From NCBI GenBank assembly GCA_963680875.1, contig OY804575.1:106796505-106860504 (forward strand): 64,000 nt of DNA, read 5' to 3'. The notes beneath the pieces were generated by a model, which saw only the letters and a program-made list of their open reading frames with translations, made no database searches and had not been told where the DNA came from. The position numbers were made by a program, and so were the translations under genes. Every line of letters starts with the position of its first letter. Within the stretch, counting starts at the first letter, position 1. This DNA is from Bathymodiolus brooksi (Eukaryota > Mollusca > Bivalvia > Mytilida > Modiolidae). Below are positions 21,591 through 33,429 of this stretch, piece after piece.

Positions 21591-22545
21591 CATAACGTAT
21601 TCATATAGACATACATTCAATTATGTACCTAAATATGTATACATACAACACCTACATTGGCTGTCTATGGACATCATCATGGGCATTTGAACTATCTCAG
21701 ATATTTTAACTGTTGACTTCCTACACTTAAATGGCAATTGGCAATAATGGATGTGACACGTTGGTGGGTATACGATCAATTTTTAGATGAATTTAATGTG
21801 CGTTGTTAAATCCTTATGATCTGTCGAAAACCACATATGGTTCAACTCACAAGACATTTATCTTTTCAATAAGTACATGCATTTACTTCCCGATGATGGC
21901 TTTTTTAATCGTAGCGATCGTTTTTGTTAGGATATCGCAAAAATCCACATCAGAAAGTAAAAGTATCAGGCCAGAACTGAAGATAAGCAATGCCACCTTC
22001 AATGCTGGAGATTGGAATGGATATCTTTCCTTTTTTATTTGTCTCAAAATTAATTCATTAGATCTAATGAAATTTACACTCTCAGTATCTAATATAACCA
22101 AGAAACAGTAAAATTATGGCTTATGTCTTGTTCTGATTGTAATTTGCCACTTTTCGATCATCTCAGGTACTGCTATTTTCACCTTCTGGTCATTGCAGTT
22201 GTGAATTTGGCGATATCCAGACTAATAATGATCCCTACGATTAAAACTCCATATTCGGGGTTGGGGTGAAACATATGCCGGGTTATATTTTTGGAAGCGA
22301 TCAGTCAATGTCTTGGAAGTTGAACCATTTATTGTTTTCGACAAATCACAAGGTTTTGCCAATAATAAAAGGACTTGAACCGATCATGGTTAAAAACTAT
22401 GTCCGTCTTTGTTTGTTTACAACCATGGATAGTAGCATATATCTGTGGATGGTCTACAAGGCCTTCGGGTTTACCGTTACTTTGTCTCATTCTCATTCAA
22501 CACAATATTATTAACATTATATACTGCTATGTGGGGTGTGATGAT

Positions 22546-22855
22546 CTGAGGAAACCATATTACTGTCACATGCGAGTGTCTTTATGTCATGAATATGATG
22601 ATATTGTCAATATAACTAACATCATATCTCGCACTTCCTCTCCTTTACTGATACCGAGATGTGGGAAAACCTTTACGGGTCACGTGCGAGTGATCCTATG
22701 TATTACCCAATGAAAATACCAATTGCAAAAATAAGAAAATGTTGCAAAGCTGCTTTGCATGCTACGAGCAACCTAATTGGCCGAAACACGTATGTATCAT
22801 ATCATTATATATGCATGGTATAAGGTATTATGTGACAGTAATAGGGTTTCCTCGG
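22546..22855. mobile_element. 310-bp MITE with about 27-bp TIRs
   Basis: 'CTGAGGAAACCATATTACTG' plus TCACATG at the left is inverted as TATGTGACAGTAATAGGGTT plus TCCTCGG at the right. The inner part repeats 'GTCACGTGCGAGTG'-like words. No coding sequence. Confidence 0.65.
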
Positions 22856-22934
22856 ACTTTCCACGCTGCGACATATCAGTAAATGGGAGCAAGTGAGATA
22901 TATGCTTTTTATCAGATTCCATTCAACATGGACA

Positions 22935-23096
22935 AATAGGAGTACCCGGAGAAAACCACATGCATGTCGCAGATCACTGACAAACTTGATCACAGAAACG
23001 TTGTATAGAGTACACCTCGCCACGAACGGAATCGAGCTCACACTGGTGATGGACGTTGATTGCTTAGGTTGATGTTAATCCAACTGTTATGATACA
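22935..23096 (-). mobile_element. SINE family A, 5' part
   Basis: The reverse complement carries the head 'ACATCAACCTAAGCAATCAA', a GAGCTCGATTCCG B-box region and 'GGCGAGGTGTACTCTATACA', ending near 'TTTTCTCCGGGTACTCC'. Confidence 0.7.
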
Positions 23097-23689
23097 TTTG
23101 CTGTGACCTGGTTCATTGGAATTAAAATAAGTGTACATGTGAATATTTTGTAAACATTTATCAATTTTAAAATACTCATATAAATAATTGGTTGATATTT
23201 GTTTGTAATTTACTGTCAAAGAGTCATATACATGTATATTAATTATGTAGTACATGTATACTAGTGTGACCACGGTGACCTTGTAGCAAGACGGAAGATT
23301 GGAAGCTTAAAAAAACAGACTTGGGAAGTCCAGTATGTGTTCGATACCCGCTATCACCAAAATATTAATGAAAAGTTTTTAAACTAATAAGACGTTATAA
23401 AATTCAAACATGCAGGAACAAAAGAAAATAAAACAGTAAACTCTTACAAAATAATTAACTGTCCGAACAATGGTGTGACGTCAAATCTAGAAAAATATTT
23501 TAAAATATATGACCAGTTGACAATTGTATGACATTTAGATGTCAGTAATATGTCAAGTTCAAGTTAATCCACTCTTCTATTTCCTTAACTCCATGTTTGA
23601 TTATAGATTCATTCTTTAGACGTTTGTAAATTTAATTGGTTCACAACAATAAAGTTTGAATTAACCGACCCGGACATACGTATCTAGCA

Positions 23690-24196
23690 TGGCCATACAA
23701 TCATAATGAATCATCGGACATGATCCCAAAGTATACATACATTTAAATGAACGTTTGTTTGTTTTGTAAATTGATAATCTAAACAATATATATTTGACGA
23801 CTAGGTTTTGAATCTTTATGGGAAAATATTTTCATTCAAGCGACACTCAAATCTATACTGACATGCACAATTTTTATTGAATATTTCCATTACCTATTAC
23901 AACAAAATGATGCTTTACTTATTTTACTATCTTGGCTCTCACGAAGTCCTATAATCTTATCAAAATTAGATCTTGGTTGTTGCTCCATTTTTCTGATATG
24001 TCACGCATAAAGATCTAACGCAATACCGTGTGGGGTTTATATTCATGTGACCTTTGCTCATGCAATCAAATTGTTGCTAACCAAATCTTGAAAGCAAAAC
24101 TAGTCTGATTTGGTGACTGTCGTTTACATTGACTCATTTGTCAGTACGAGACGAAAGTTCTGCGTCTGTAAGAATTGTACTATGCGGAAGCACATC
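23690..24196. repeat. Segmental duplication, copy 1
   Basis: Landmarks shared in order with 26040-26915: 'TTTGTAAATTGATAAT', 'ATATATTTGACGA', 'AAAATATTTTCAT', 'GATGCTTTAC', 'CTCATGCAATCAAA', 'ATCTTGAAAGC', 'TCTGATTT', 'AAAGTTCT', and 'TACTATG[CT]GGAAGCACATC'. The copy is moderately diverged and lacks the SINE B insertion. Confidence 0.75.
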
Positions 24197-24330
24197 CTGA
24201 CACTGAACAGAAATGTGGGGTGGAGAGGAAAGTGTGGGCGCAAAATTTGAAAGTGGACCGGAAAGTGGAGAGCAAGCTTTCAAAACTGACAAACAAAAAA
24301 TGCTCATTTGGCTTCAAAGCATTCCCATGC
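24183..24330 (+). repeat. GGAAAGTGG-type dispersed repeat
   Basis: 'GTGGACCGGAAAGTGG' and 'TTTGGCTTCAAAGC' recur in the stretch at 41170-41395. The 73-codon frame over it is not recognised as a protein. Confidence 0.45.
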
Positions 24331-25149
24331 CATCATATTACTGATAATGCTGAATTGTTGGTCCTGCGCATGTTTGAGTGTTTACCATATCGCTGATACA
24401 ATTTCCAATTAAGGAAATATTTCAGTGGAGATAACATAATTTGTTTCAATTTCTTAATTACTAAACTACAATATCACCGTAGATTACACTGGCATGTAGA
24501 AGGTGTACAAATCTCAACATTTAAATACTTACATAATAGATAGCAAACATGTGTTTATTAATCTTCTGACATTTTAAAGTAACCCGAGGACGCATATCAC
24601 CCTATTTATCAGGTCTAATCCAACAGTCTAATAGAAAGTAGGCATCAATATCATAATCTCATCAAAGGATAACCTCGTCTCGTCATGCTACAAATGTATA
24701 AATGGCTAAAAAAAATTGCTTACTTGGAGGTAAAAAAATTATAATCACTCAACTCCAGTATTAAATCTATCAATCTATTATCATGTAAGATATGGAATGT
24801 TTTGTTTGTTTTTTTTTCTTTTCTCATCGATAAGAAACTACCATTGTTGTTTTTCAAGAAAAACGTCTTAGATTATGTCTAATGCAAGAATAAATAAATT
24901 GTTTTAAGTTTGTAGATCAGATCTTTGCAATTTAATTGTGTATATGTTGACATATTAAATAAATAATTTTAACAGAAACAGACAACACTAATTATAAAAT
25001 AACTGATAAAGTCATGTCAAGGAAATATATTTTTTCTATTGTAAGTGAAGATGAATGTTTACAATTTTTGCTGATTTAGCACTTATATTTATGAAAATAT
25101 CTTGATTAAAAGTTTGGTTTATGTTCCTTCTCTTTCAACAATTATTACA

Positions 25150-25560
25150 TTGTTGCTATATCATGGAGAACACCTTTCTACGGTCGTTATCACGAACTGA
25201 TTGACCGTTATGAAATATCCATTTTTCAAATAGCAATAGATCTTTTCCCTCTCACTTTCCTTTATCGCCGACAAGATTTTTATAGGACCTGACTATGAGT
25301 ACGAAAGAGGAACGATTTACACTTCGCGAGCACATGAGTTTATCCCCAATTTTGTTATGGGTCCATTGGGTTGCTCATCTTTTTTGTTGGGTTTTTTTCA
25401 TATGATTTTTCTTTTCTTTGTTTTTTCTCTGCTGTGTCTTGTGTCCAATGTTGCCTGTGTCACCGGATTGTCCATTCTTGATTGACCCTTTGGATCTCTC
25501 TAACGTTTGCTTAGTGGTCAAGAAATTCTAATTTCCATATTGACCACATCGCGCCTGAAT
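25150..25560 (+). repeat. Retroelement-like remnant, second copy
   Basis: 'CTACGGTCGTTATCACGAAC' plus TGATTGACCGTTATG parallels 11700-11760. It is followed by a T-rich run and 'TTTTCTCTGCTGTGTCTTGT', a string type widespread in bivalve DNA. It is heavily decayed. Confidence 0.45.
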
Positions 25561-25704
25561 AATACCACGCCCTCTTTTATGACGAAATAGAGGCTTTAAT
25601 CAATAAAATTCAAGAAAATATGCAGAAATAAGCAGATTCGCACTGAAGTGGGTTTGAAAATAGGTTCGATATATTAATAAATTACAATGAAATCGTGCTA
25701 TAAC

Positions 25705-25842
25705 CATGTGGGATAAAGTTTGTCGGTGACTTGTATGATATTTGTAGTTTTCTCTGGATACTCCGGTTTCCTCCACCAATAAAACTGACCAGCACAACAT
25801 AACTGCAATATTGCTGAAATTGGCGTCAAACATCCCAACCGT
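25705..25842 (+). mobile_element. SINE family A, 3' half
   Basis: It includes GGGATAAAGTTTGTCGGTGA, 'CTCCGGTTTCCTCCACCAAT' and 'GCAATATTGCTGAAATTGGC'. Confidence 0.85.
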
Positions 25843-25954
25843 CAAAAATATATGTGTATTGTATATATGCCGAGTGATCTCGAGTCCATGAGAACAAACA
25901 ACTGTTTGTTTATATTTCATTTCACTGTTTGACTGATAACATGTTATCACAAAA

Positions 25955-27110
25955 TTGTGCTTTGGATGTGTCTGGTATAATCACTGAATATCGGCAAATG
26001 ACAGAACACTGTAGCGTGCTTCTGCAGTACCCAGACAAAAGTCTCGATTATACACTGGTGATGAATGATCCCAATGTATAAACATAAGTTGAAATGTGCG
26101 GTTGTTTTATAAATTGATAATCCAAACAAATGTATATTTGACAATCAAATCTTAACCTCAAAATATTTTCATACGTGCAAATTTTGGTTGAAAATGTTCA
26201 TTACTTATTATTCGTTAGTATGGATCATGCACAGGTAAACAATTATCCTTATGTATACATATATTGACATGTGCGGTTCTTTGTTTTATAAACTGAGAAC
26301 AAGTTAATTTTCAATGAGATGATGATGTCTGCTTTGTACTAGACCAACATGCTTAGTTGGATTTTTATAGTGCTAGCTCACTGAAACAGCAGTCCGCGGA
26401 TAGACATGTCGCACACCCTCTAACACATTATCCTGATTCTGAGTCAACGAGTATTTGCTCTTTATCCTTAATACCGCGTGCTTGGGGGAGAAGAAACAAA
26501 TACCAATTGTATAGCCTTTGGTATTATCCTGCCGGGCTCGAACCCACGATCTACCGCCCTCGAGGCGAGCACGCGACCCATTACACCACCGATGCAGTTT
26601 TGTAAATTGGTAATTCAAACAAACTTGCACAATCTTTTTGGTTGAAAATTGCAATTACTTACTATTCCAACAGGTTGATGCTTTGCTTATTATTTTATTA
26701 CCTTAGTTATCATCAGATTTAAAACTGGTATTGCTATAACCTTTACTGATATGTTGCGCATGTATACCTTTACTCATGCAATCAAACTGACGCTCCCCAT
26801 ATCTTGAAAGCTAAACTACTCTGATTTAGCGACTATAGTTTACCTTGATACATTTGCCAGTGCGAAACAAAAGTTCTACGTCCATAAGAAATGTACTATG
26901 TGGAAGCACATCGCGATATGGAACCGAATATTGGGGCCTCGAAGTGAGGTAAAACTTATTATCGTCAGAATGGTTGACTGATACATTCAGAAAATTGTAT
27001 TTGTAGGTGTCTGGTATAATCACTTATTATCGGCAGTTGACAGAACACGGGCTTCTTCAGTATACTGACGCAAGTCTCGAAATGCCATCGTTAGTATGGG
27101 TCATCCACAG
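25955..27110. repeat. Segmental duplication, copy 2 with internal repeat
   Basis: The block 26040-26915 mirrors 23690-24196 but is split by SINE B (26296-26597). In addition 'GTGTCTGGTATAATCACT', 'CAGAACAC' and 'AAGTCTCGA' occur at 25967-26045 and again at 27008-27081, so the flanks of this copy are themselves repeated about 1 kb apart. Confidence 0.7.
26296..26597 (-). mobile_element. SINE family B, full length with TSD
   Basis: The reverse complement starts CTGCATCGGTGGTGTAATGG, has 'GCTCGCCTCGAGGGCGGTAG' and the B box 'GTGGGTTCGAGCCCGGC', and a body with 'GGATAATGTGTTAGAGG' and 'CATCTCATTGAAAAT'. The head resembles a tRNA-Gly/Asp type. TTTTATAAACTG (26284-26295) and TTTTGTAAATTG (26598-26609) flank it as a 12-bp target duplication. 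The duplicated locus at 23.7 kb lacks it, so the insertion followed the duplication. Confidence 0.9.
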
Positions 27111-27681
27111 GTAAAATAGTTTAGTCAGTGCGCAGTCACCATACCGAATCTGAAGGAATCATACCATTTACAGTTTTACAGAAAGCTGATATTCTGTTCT
27201 AACTACTTGTTATGTGCAAGAGGCCTAGGTCTAACTTTAGTGAATGTCATATGTGTTTCACTATGCTGTAGAACAGTGGTAAAATATGGTTAATCGCCCT
27301 CAATAGAAATGAGTGTTTCCTTTATGTTATTATATATACTAATGATTCTAATTTAGTATCACTCCTATTATTATTTAATTTTAGCCATAATTTATCACTT
27401 CCGTGTGAACTAACAACTATATTTACTTAAACTTCAAATGAATCGTCTTTAATCCTTCCAAATTACTTAATCTCCACATCCCACAATCACCTATTAAAAT
27501 TGTTATAAATATTTATCCTTCACTTGTTCTATTTGTACAGTGTAATTGCATTGACTGGATATATTTTTGTTTTTGTCAAAAACGATTATAACGACGCTTG
27601 TTTCTGCTCTTTTTAGACAATTTGGCAGTTGTTTTTGGACTTTTCCACATTCGGGATAATCAATATACGTACATGTACATT

Positions 27682-27792
27682 GTCGGAAAATATCAGATTC
27701 AGTTGTACTCGCTGTGAAACAGGACAGAAAAGCTCGCCAAATGTTCTCCTTTGAATCTGTTTCCTGATCAAATAAATCTTATATTTTCCGAC
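27682..27792. mobile_element. 111-bp MITE with 18-bp TIRs
   Basis: GTCGGAAAATATCAGATT at the left is inverted at the right with one mismatch (AATCTTATATTTTCCGAC). TACATGTA lies just outside both ends. Confidence 0.7.
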
Positions 27793-28164
27793 TACATGTA
27801 TATTGTTTATGTAATTTGTCTTCTCTAACTAAGACATACATGTATACCGGAATATGTAGTATTCATCAAAGGTAATATACGATAACCCAAAATAAAGTAC
27901 GTTTGTTTAACAATACCCATAATTTTCTTAATCTGGGGCTTTGCTTGGCGACATCGTATGGTCTTGAATTTGCATTTAGCATATCACAACCAATATTTGT
28001 GATTTCGCCGACATTCACAAATTGGGAGTTATACTAGAAACAACCTTTATATGCACTCGGATTAAAATCACATTTCTTCCTTGTTACCCTTGACTGATAC
28101 GAGTCACGGAGACGCGACATACCAGTAAAGAGGAGCGATTTAACCAGAGTGAACCTTATGCGTC

Positions 28165-28312
28165 TGTATATTTGAAAAAGTTTGATGGTGAGTTACGGAA
28201 GGTCGATGGCCTTTTCGGGGTACTTTAGTTTACTCCTCCAGTAAAACTGCCCTCACGGTATAATTGAAATATTGTTGGACAGTGGCATTAAATACATATA
28301 ATCCAACCAAAC
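28165..28312 (+). mobile_element. SINE family A, decayed 3' part
   Basis: It includes 'GGTGAGTTACGGAAGGTCGA', 'CTCCTCCAGTAAAACTGCCC', 'GGTATAATTGAAATATTGTT' and a tail ATCCAACCAAAC. Confidence 0.75.
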
Positions 28313-29639
28313 TCACTAAATATAATAGACAGTTTGATTCTTTTTTTCTTATCTAAAAAATCGTAAATTATTTTACGATTAGTAAAAGTATATTTTAAGT
28401 ACGACAGTTCACTGACCATGTTCGCTATTGTACTGTCATGGATAGTATTTGTGGTATTTTTTAATAGTAACGAGGTTTTTTAGTTAAAGATAGATCTCTG
28501 TAGGATTTATTTATTATTTTACAATTGTATGACCGCGGCAGAATTAAATTTAAACCAGAGACACAGCAGAGCCATTTATACTAGTACTTTATTGTACGTT
28601 TACAATTTATGGATCGCGAGAGATGTAGATGTAAACCATATTACTTATGACCAATGTTTTCAGAAACACATAATGTATTAAAAAGAAGACATACTGGTAT
28701 TTTCCTATTTAATGAAATTTATTAATATCTACTTGTCTGTTTTTGCGCTGCGATATTTTTGAAAACCATTTTGCATTTGCAAGAATTATCAAGATCTATG
28801 ATTGGGTTCTTTTTCCACCATTTCCTAAGAACTTATTTGTTCTTGTTTATAATTTGAGGCTTATAACAATGGAGTTGTTCGTCATTATGTTGTTGGTTAT
28901 ATTGTCGACATATAAATTTTACCCTTTTTAGCAATTGTGTGCTCCTTATATAATAACTTATTTCGTTATAAATTATAAAAAAAAATATAGTGTTGCATGC
29001 CACCTGTTTGTCCGTGTGTCAATCAGATTTATGTTGCCATTTTAAGTGCATGTTGTGAAATAGTGGATAATGATGTTTTTCTCAAGTCAAGATATTTAAA
29101 AACACGTGAATCTATCTACAAAGTTAAAAGACAACGGGAAAAGTATGACAACACAGAGGTTATGTGCAGTGAGATCAGCTGTCATTCTAAGAACGCATTA
29201 ATCTCTATATAATTGATTGAAAGAAAAGATGTTTCTTTATCTGATCAGGAAACCATAAAGTTATCAAATGTTTCATCTTTTCTTAATAACTTATTGTCAA
29301 TTTATATAATTTCAATTTTGAAATACGTCTACATGCATTTCATATCAAAATATGATAGCATAAAATATAGCTTTTGACCTTGATCATCGCTTCATTTACC
29401 AATCTAAATATATATATATTGACTGAATGTAAATATCCCTCTCCAACCCAAATGACCTATATCGTTCTAAACTATTCAAATGACAGCGATAGTGCCTGTA
29501 AGTTTGGTAATTTGCTTGAAAGTTGTTTTTTGCGTTGAAAGTTAATGTATACCTTCAAAACATGAGTATAAAAAGACGTATAAAAAGAGATTCGACAAAA
29601 AGAATCGAGTATTTTCTTTGTTTTTGTGTGCATCTTGTG

Positions 29640-30145
29640 CATCATTAATTGTGCATCTTCCGATTTCCGAACTTCATGCGCAATGGCACTGATGTTTACA
29701 CTTCAGCATGAGTTTGAACTTTCAACTTTTCCTTCAATTCCATCCAACGGTCATGTAGGTGGCCTATGTTAATTCTTGTGTTAATATAATTCGCCAAAAC
29801 TTCTCTCCTGTTTCTTTTAAACATTTTTTTTTTTTAAATCAGTTAAAAATTCTAGTACGACCTCGTGCAGGTTTTCCATCGGCAGACTTCGCACATGCGT
29901 AGTAATGGATCACCTAAGGTCATGTGAATAGGGGTGTATATTGTCGTACAGACAGGCATTTATGTTCGAGATGTGTTTTCATGAAAATAAGAGTAGCTAT
30001 ACTTTTTCGTTTAAAACTCGATAATTAGTGTTAATTTATGTTTTAATATACTCCTTGTAAATAATATCTGGACAAAAATAATCACCAAAAATCAACGACA
30101 ATTCTAGAAATTATTTTGCATTATAATACGGTGTTATCCTGAAAA
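29640..30145 (-). pseudogene. Decayed right arm and N-terminal exon of a TTAA-element relative
   Basis: On the minus strand, 29686-29820 reads 'KRNRREVLANYINT', 'RINIGHLHDRWMELKEKL', 'KVQTHAEV', then a stop. The first parts match the exon at 15033-15215 ('KRNRSEV', 'RIYVGDQLDR', 'RWME'). The DNA beyond it (29880-30140) also tracks the 7-kb element's right end ('CATGTGAATAG', 'TATTGTCGTACAGACA', 'CAACGACAATT'). The TIR tip itself is not intact. It is a dead copy, older than the one at 8418-15473. Confidence 0.68.
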
Positions 30146-30212
30146 ATGATTTTTCATTTGTTTCTTATTTAATGAAGTATGTAATGATGATAATTTTTTT
30201 AAGGGTAGGGTT

Positions 30213-30424
30213 GGGGTTATGGTGTTTAACGCCACTTTCAACATATTTCAGCTATATCGTGGCAGTCAGTTTTATTGGTGGAGGAAATCGGAGTACTCGG
30301 TAGAAAATCACCGACCTGCCGCAAGTCACTGACAAACTTTATCACATAATGTTGTATCAAGTGCACCTCGCCTGAGCGGGGTTTGAACTCACAACGTTAG
30401 CGGTGATAGGCACTGAATGCATAT
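30213..30424 (-). mobile_element. SINE family A, split by a hAT insertion
   Basis: The reverse complement carries the 3' four-fifths of the SINE. The missing 5' head ('GTATGGTAGTTGGATTTATA' in SINE orientation) resumes at 31751-31800, beyond the element at 30430-31745. GTAGT is duplicated at the break. The 3' tail reads AACCCCAACCCTACCC in SINE orientation. Confidence 0.92.
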
Positions 30425-30429
30425 GTAGT

Positions 30430-31745
30430 CAGGGGCGTAGCTGGGTATAAAATGAAATGTAGGCACAACTTGCGGCGAGGTTTCTGATAAACGATTTTAA
30501 GCGTAAATAGATGTACAAATGGCCAAATCTGAACAATAAAAGACATGCAATATATTCTTATATTATCATGGAAACAATACAAACATCGAAGTTGTTAATA
30601 TTTTGCTGAATATGAGAACTTTTGACTGAATGTTTCTACACCGCTTTTCAGAATAATTTTAACAGTTACAAAAATTCAGCATCACAATTTAAAGCAATGA
30701 ATCTATATATAGCGAAGATTATCAGAAATGCAAAATGTATGAAAGAAACATTCCCGGAAACATTCAAAGAATAAAGTCCTGACATATGATTACGGATGAT
30801 GAACATGGATAAAGTTATATATGCATCGGCTACTTTGTGGCAGGGTATAAAAGAAATCATAAAAAGAATAACGATGTTTTTTCTTACACTGGCAACAGAG
30901 AGAAATGTCCAGAAGTAATTAAGACCTATAACAGATGTGCAAACTTAATTTTATGTAATACATGTTTCATTATCATATATTAATAATATAATAAAAGATT
31001 AAAAAGGAATATTGTTTTTCTAATTTATGTACCTGCGTGGAATTTGAATATACGAGAGTCGTTCCACTTTGAAGACAAAAGTTTTCGTTTTACTGTGTCA
31101 TCCATTAGGGTTAATTTGGCAATGTCAGGGTATGGAGGTTCAATATTCTGTTGAATATCGGTGGTTGAAACGGAAGGCTCCCAAGTCCGATTTGGTTGCT
31201 CCTGTCTGACTTGATTCAGATTCAACTGGTCCGCTATCAGTCTCGGATAAGCTAAGTGCTGGACTGTTTTCAATTGTATGTGCTAACTGTTCAGGATCAT
31301 TTTCTGAAGATTCGCTTATCTTTTTAAACATTTCATCCAAAGTTCTAACTTTAAGTTTAGGTCTAGAGCCAGACATTTTTTACACTGCAAACCAATAGCC
31401 CGACAACAGTTCTTTTAACGGTAAATGACAAACTAGTAAATGCATCAATTCATTTCTAGATTCAGATGGTAAAAAGCGTGTGAAAAACAAATTGTGTTTT
31501 ATTTTATGTCAAGACAAAGCCTTTGAAGATAAAATGAAGTCAATTTCAAAGAGGTAGTTAACCTCACAGTACTCATTGCACATGTTTATCTTTCAACTTG
31601 TAGAAGCTTGTCATAAGTACAAATAAACCAGACATAATTAAAATATGTAATGGGTTGTTTGTCATTTTTCATCAATAAACAAATTTTGGGGACAATATTA
31701 TGTGTAGGCACCTGCCTAAAGTGCCTTACGGTAGCTACGCCCCTG
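30430..31745. mobile_element. 1,316-bp hAT-type transposon nested in SINE A
   Basis: The ends are CAGGGGCGTAGCT and the inverted AGCTACGCCCCTG, and both carry GTAGGCAC-like subterminal words. The 5-bp duplication GTAGT is at 30425-30429 and 31746-31750. It contains a single transposase-like exon (31033-31376, minus) and otherwise AT-rich DNA, so it is an internally deleted, non-autonomous copy. The small MITE at 16600-16752 shares the tip type and duplication length. Confidence 0.9.
31033..31376 (-). pseudogene. hAT (ZMYM/TTF-type) transposase first exon, frameshifted
   Basis: The ATG at 31376 opens 'MSGSRPKLKVRTLDEMFKK', followed by a Ser/Glu-rich stretch. After about 60 codons the frame shifts, and the adjacent frame continues 'IEPPYPDIAKLTLMDDTVKR', then 'KLLSSKWNDSRIFKF', to a donor CACGCAG|GTACAT. 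A basic N-terminus, acidic linker, P-[YD]-P-D-I motif and a K-x-x-L-L-x-x-x-W/F...F-x-F stretch just before the zf-TTF finger are the usual layout of ZMYM1-like hAT transposases. The finger, DDE core and dimerisation domain are all missing. Confidence 0.68.
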
Positions 31746-31799
31746 GTAGTTATAAATCCAACTACCATACATATACGATCACGATCAAGACGGCACTAT

Positions 31800-32560
31800 A
31801 AAGTGTGTTTAAGCGACGCAGATATCAAAAGAAACTTCTTGTTTTAGTATGCATTTCAATTGAAAGTTTTTGGCCTCAATGTTTAGTATATAACTGAATG
31901 GATATATGTTAACTGGTACCCGTTTATTTGTTTACCAAACAAAAGATTATATGTCTTTGATTATTCTTAAATTTTGTATGATCCCCTTTGTTTTTGTAAA
32001 CTTTTGGTTATTTTAATAAGACTTTTGTAATCTTTTCTTGCTTTAAAACATTAAGCACTTTTGATGAAAATAGAATATCATATGTTTTGACCAAGTTGAA
32101 AAGTTTAAGGCAAGTTCGAGACCTCATACTAACCACTGGTCTTCCTGTGGGTGTTTTTGATGTAAAATTGTGTTGATAATTCGTTCTTGAAGCAAATTCT
32201 CTTTGTTAATAAGTTGTTTCTCGTTCAATAACCCATATTTATTATAGTTAATAACATATATTTGTGTTTCCTTTTTTCATATAAGTGCATTCAAGTTGAA
32301 ATTAAATAAAATAACAATATAAAGTTGTATTATACTTTTGTACATACACATATAACACCTTAAGAGTTCTATCTATAATATCAGTACAGTTTTTAAATAT
32401 AATTACCAGTTTTTCTACAATTTATTATTTTAACCAAAGGAGTTTGGATGAGAGATTTCGCTACTTGGATATTACTTCTCGTTGAATACCATCATATTTA
32501 TAGCGCCATAAGAGCTACGGTTCCGCAACTGTAACGTCGATGTGAAAAAAAACGTTGACG
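31800..32560. other. Non-coding stretch
   Basis: AT-rich, with no gene or repeat that I recognise. Confidence 0.5.
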
Positions 32561-32945
32561 TTATTAGGGAACGACCATTTAACTTGAAGGGGGGGGCTAT
32601 GGTTTTTTTCTAAAAAAATATTCTGATTCCCAATGTTGCTGGAAAAAATATTCTGATTTTGGTGGAGGAAAAAAAAAATAATCTGATTCAGAGTTGTTGT
32701 CATATGGGGCCGTAGCTATAATCCGACAGTCCGATAGTCCGATAGTCCAACAGTCCGATAGTCCGACAGTCCGATAGTTCGACAAATACTTTAAACTGAT
32801 GAAAGTTTTGAAAAATAATTTGGCCAAAAATGATATATTCGTAATTTCAGGATATGGGCCATTCATTTTTATACGCTCGTCAAAATACGGGCTTATTATG
32901 GCATACCGCTGTTCGTCCGTCCGTCCACGCCTCGTACGATAACAT

Positions 32946-32993
32946 CTCTCACTTGTTCCCCCTTTTACTGATAAAAGGGGGAGCAAGTGAGAG
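32946..32993. repeat. Strong hairpin, 20-bp arms
   Basis: CTCTCACTTGTTCCCCCTTT pairs with AAAGGGGGAGCAAGTGAGAG around a short loop with ACTGATA. Similar words ('TTTACTGATA', 'AGCAAGTGAGA') appear near 22640 and 22870, so it may be a mobile hairpin. Confidence 0.8.
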
Positions 32994-33179
32994 GTGTGAT
33001 TTTAGTCAGTTTGGAAAACGCCAGTTTTCATATGGTACATGTATATACAATTAATTGGTTTAAAAAAGTGCAGAATATTAAATCATGGCACAGTTGTTTA
33101 TTTTGTCATATTCCGATGCTGTTTCTTTCCGTGATATAAGGGGTCACTTAGGGACAATTCCTTCAATCATAACTTTTTA

Positions 33180-33429
33180 TATATGCGTTTGTCGTAGAAG
33201 GCGACTATAGCAGGGTCACCCGTCGGAATCCCGGGGAATAAAAATAGAACCAACTTGTCGTCGGAAGAGACAGAAAAACAAGTCCCCGTGTTAAGCCGTT
33301 GCCCATGTTGACCCATCCCAGAGTCCCCTCTTTCTGATGTTTTGTTTACAAACTTTTCTCATCCTGAATATGACTGAAATATTGCTTGCTGGACCTTACG
33401 CAATCAATCAATCAATCAATCAATCAATT
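33180..33429 (+). mobile_element. SINE family D with (AATC)n tail
   Basis: The head 'TCGTAGAAGGCGACTATAGC' is a sequence type common in bivalve SINEs. It is followed by 'GAATCCCGGGGAATAAAAAT' and ends 'ATATGACTGAAATATTGCTT' with (CAAT)n at 33402-33427. It is inserted inside the PIF-like element. Confidence 0.75.

Noticed and set aside
26373..26654. 93-codon minus-strand protein
   Set aside because: It lies almost wholly inside the SINE B copy at 26296-26597.
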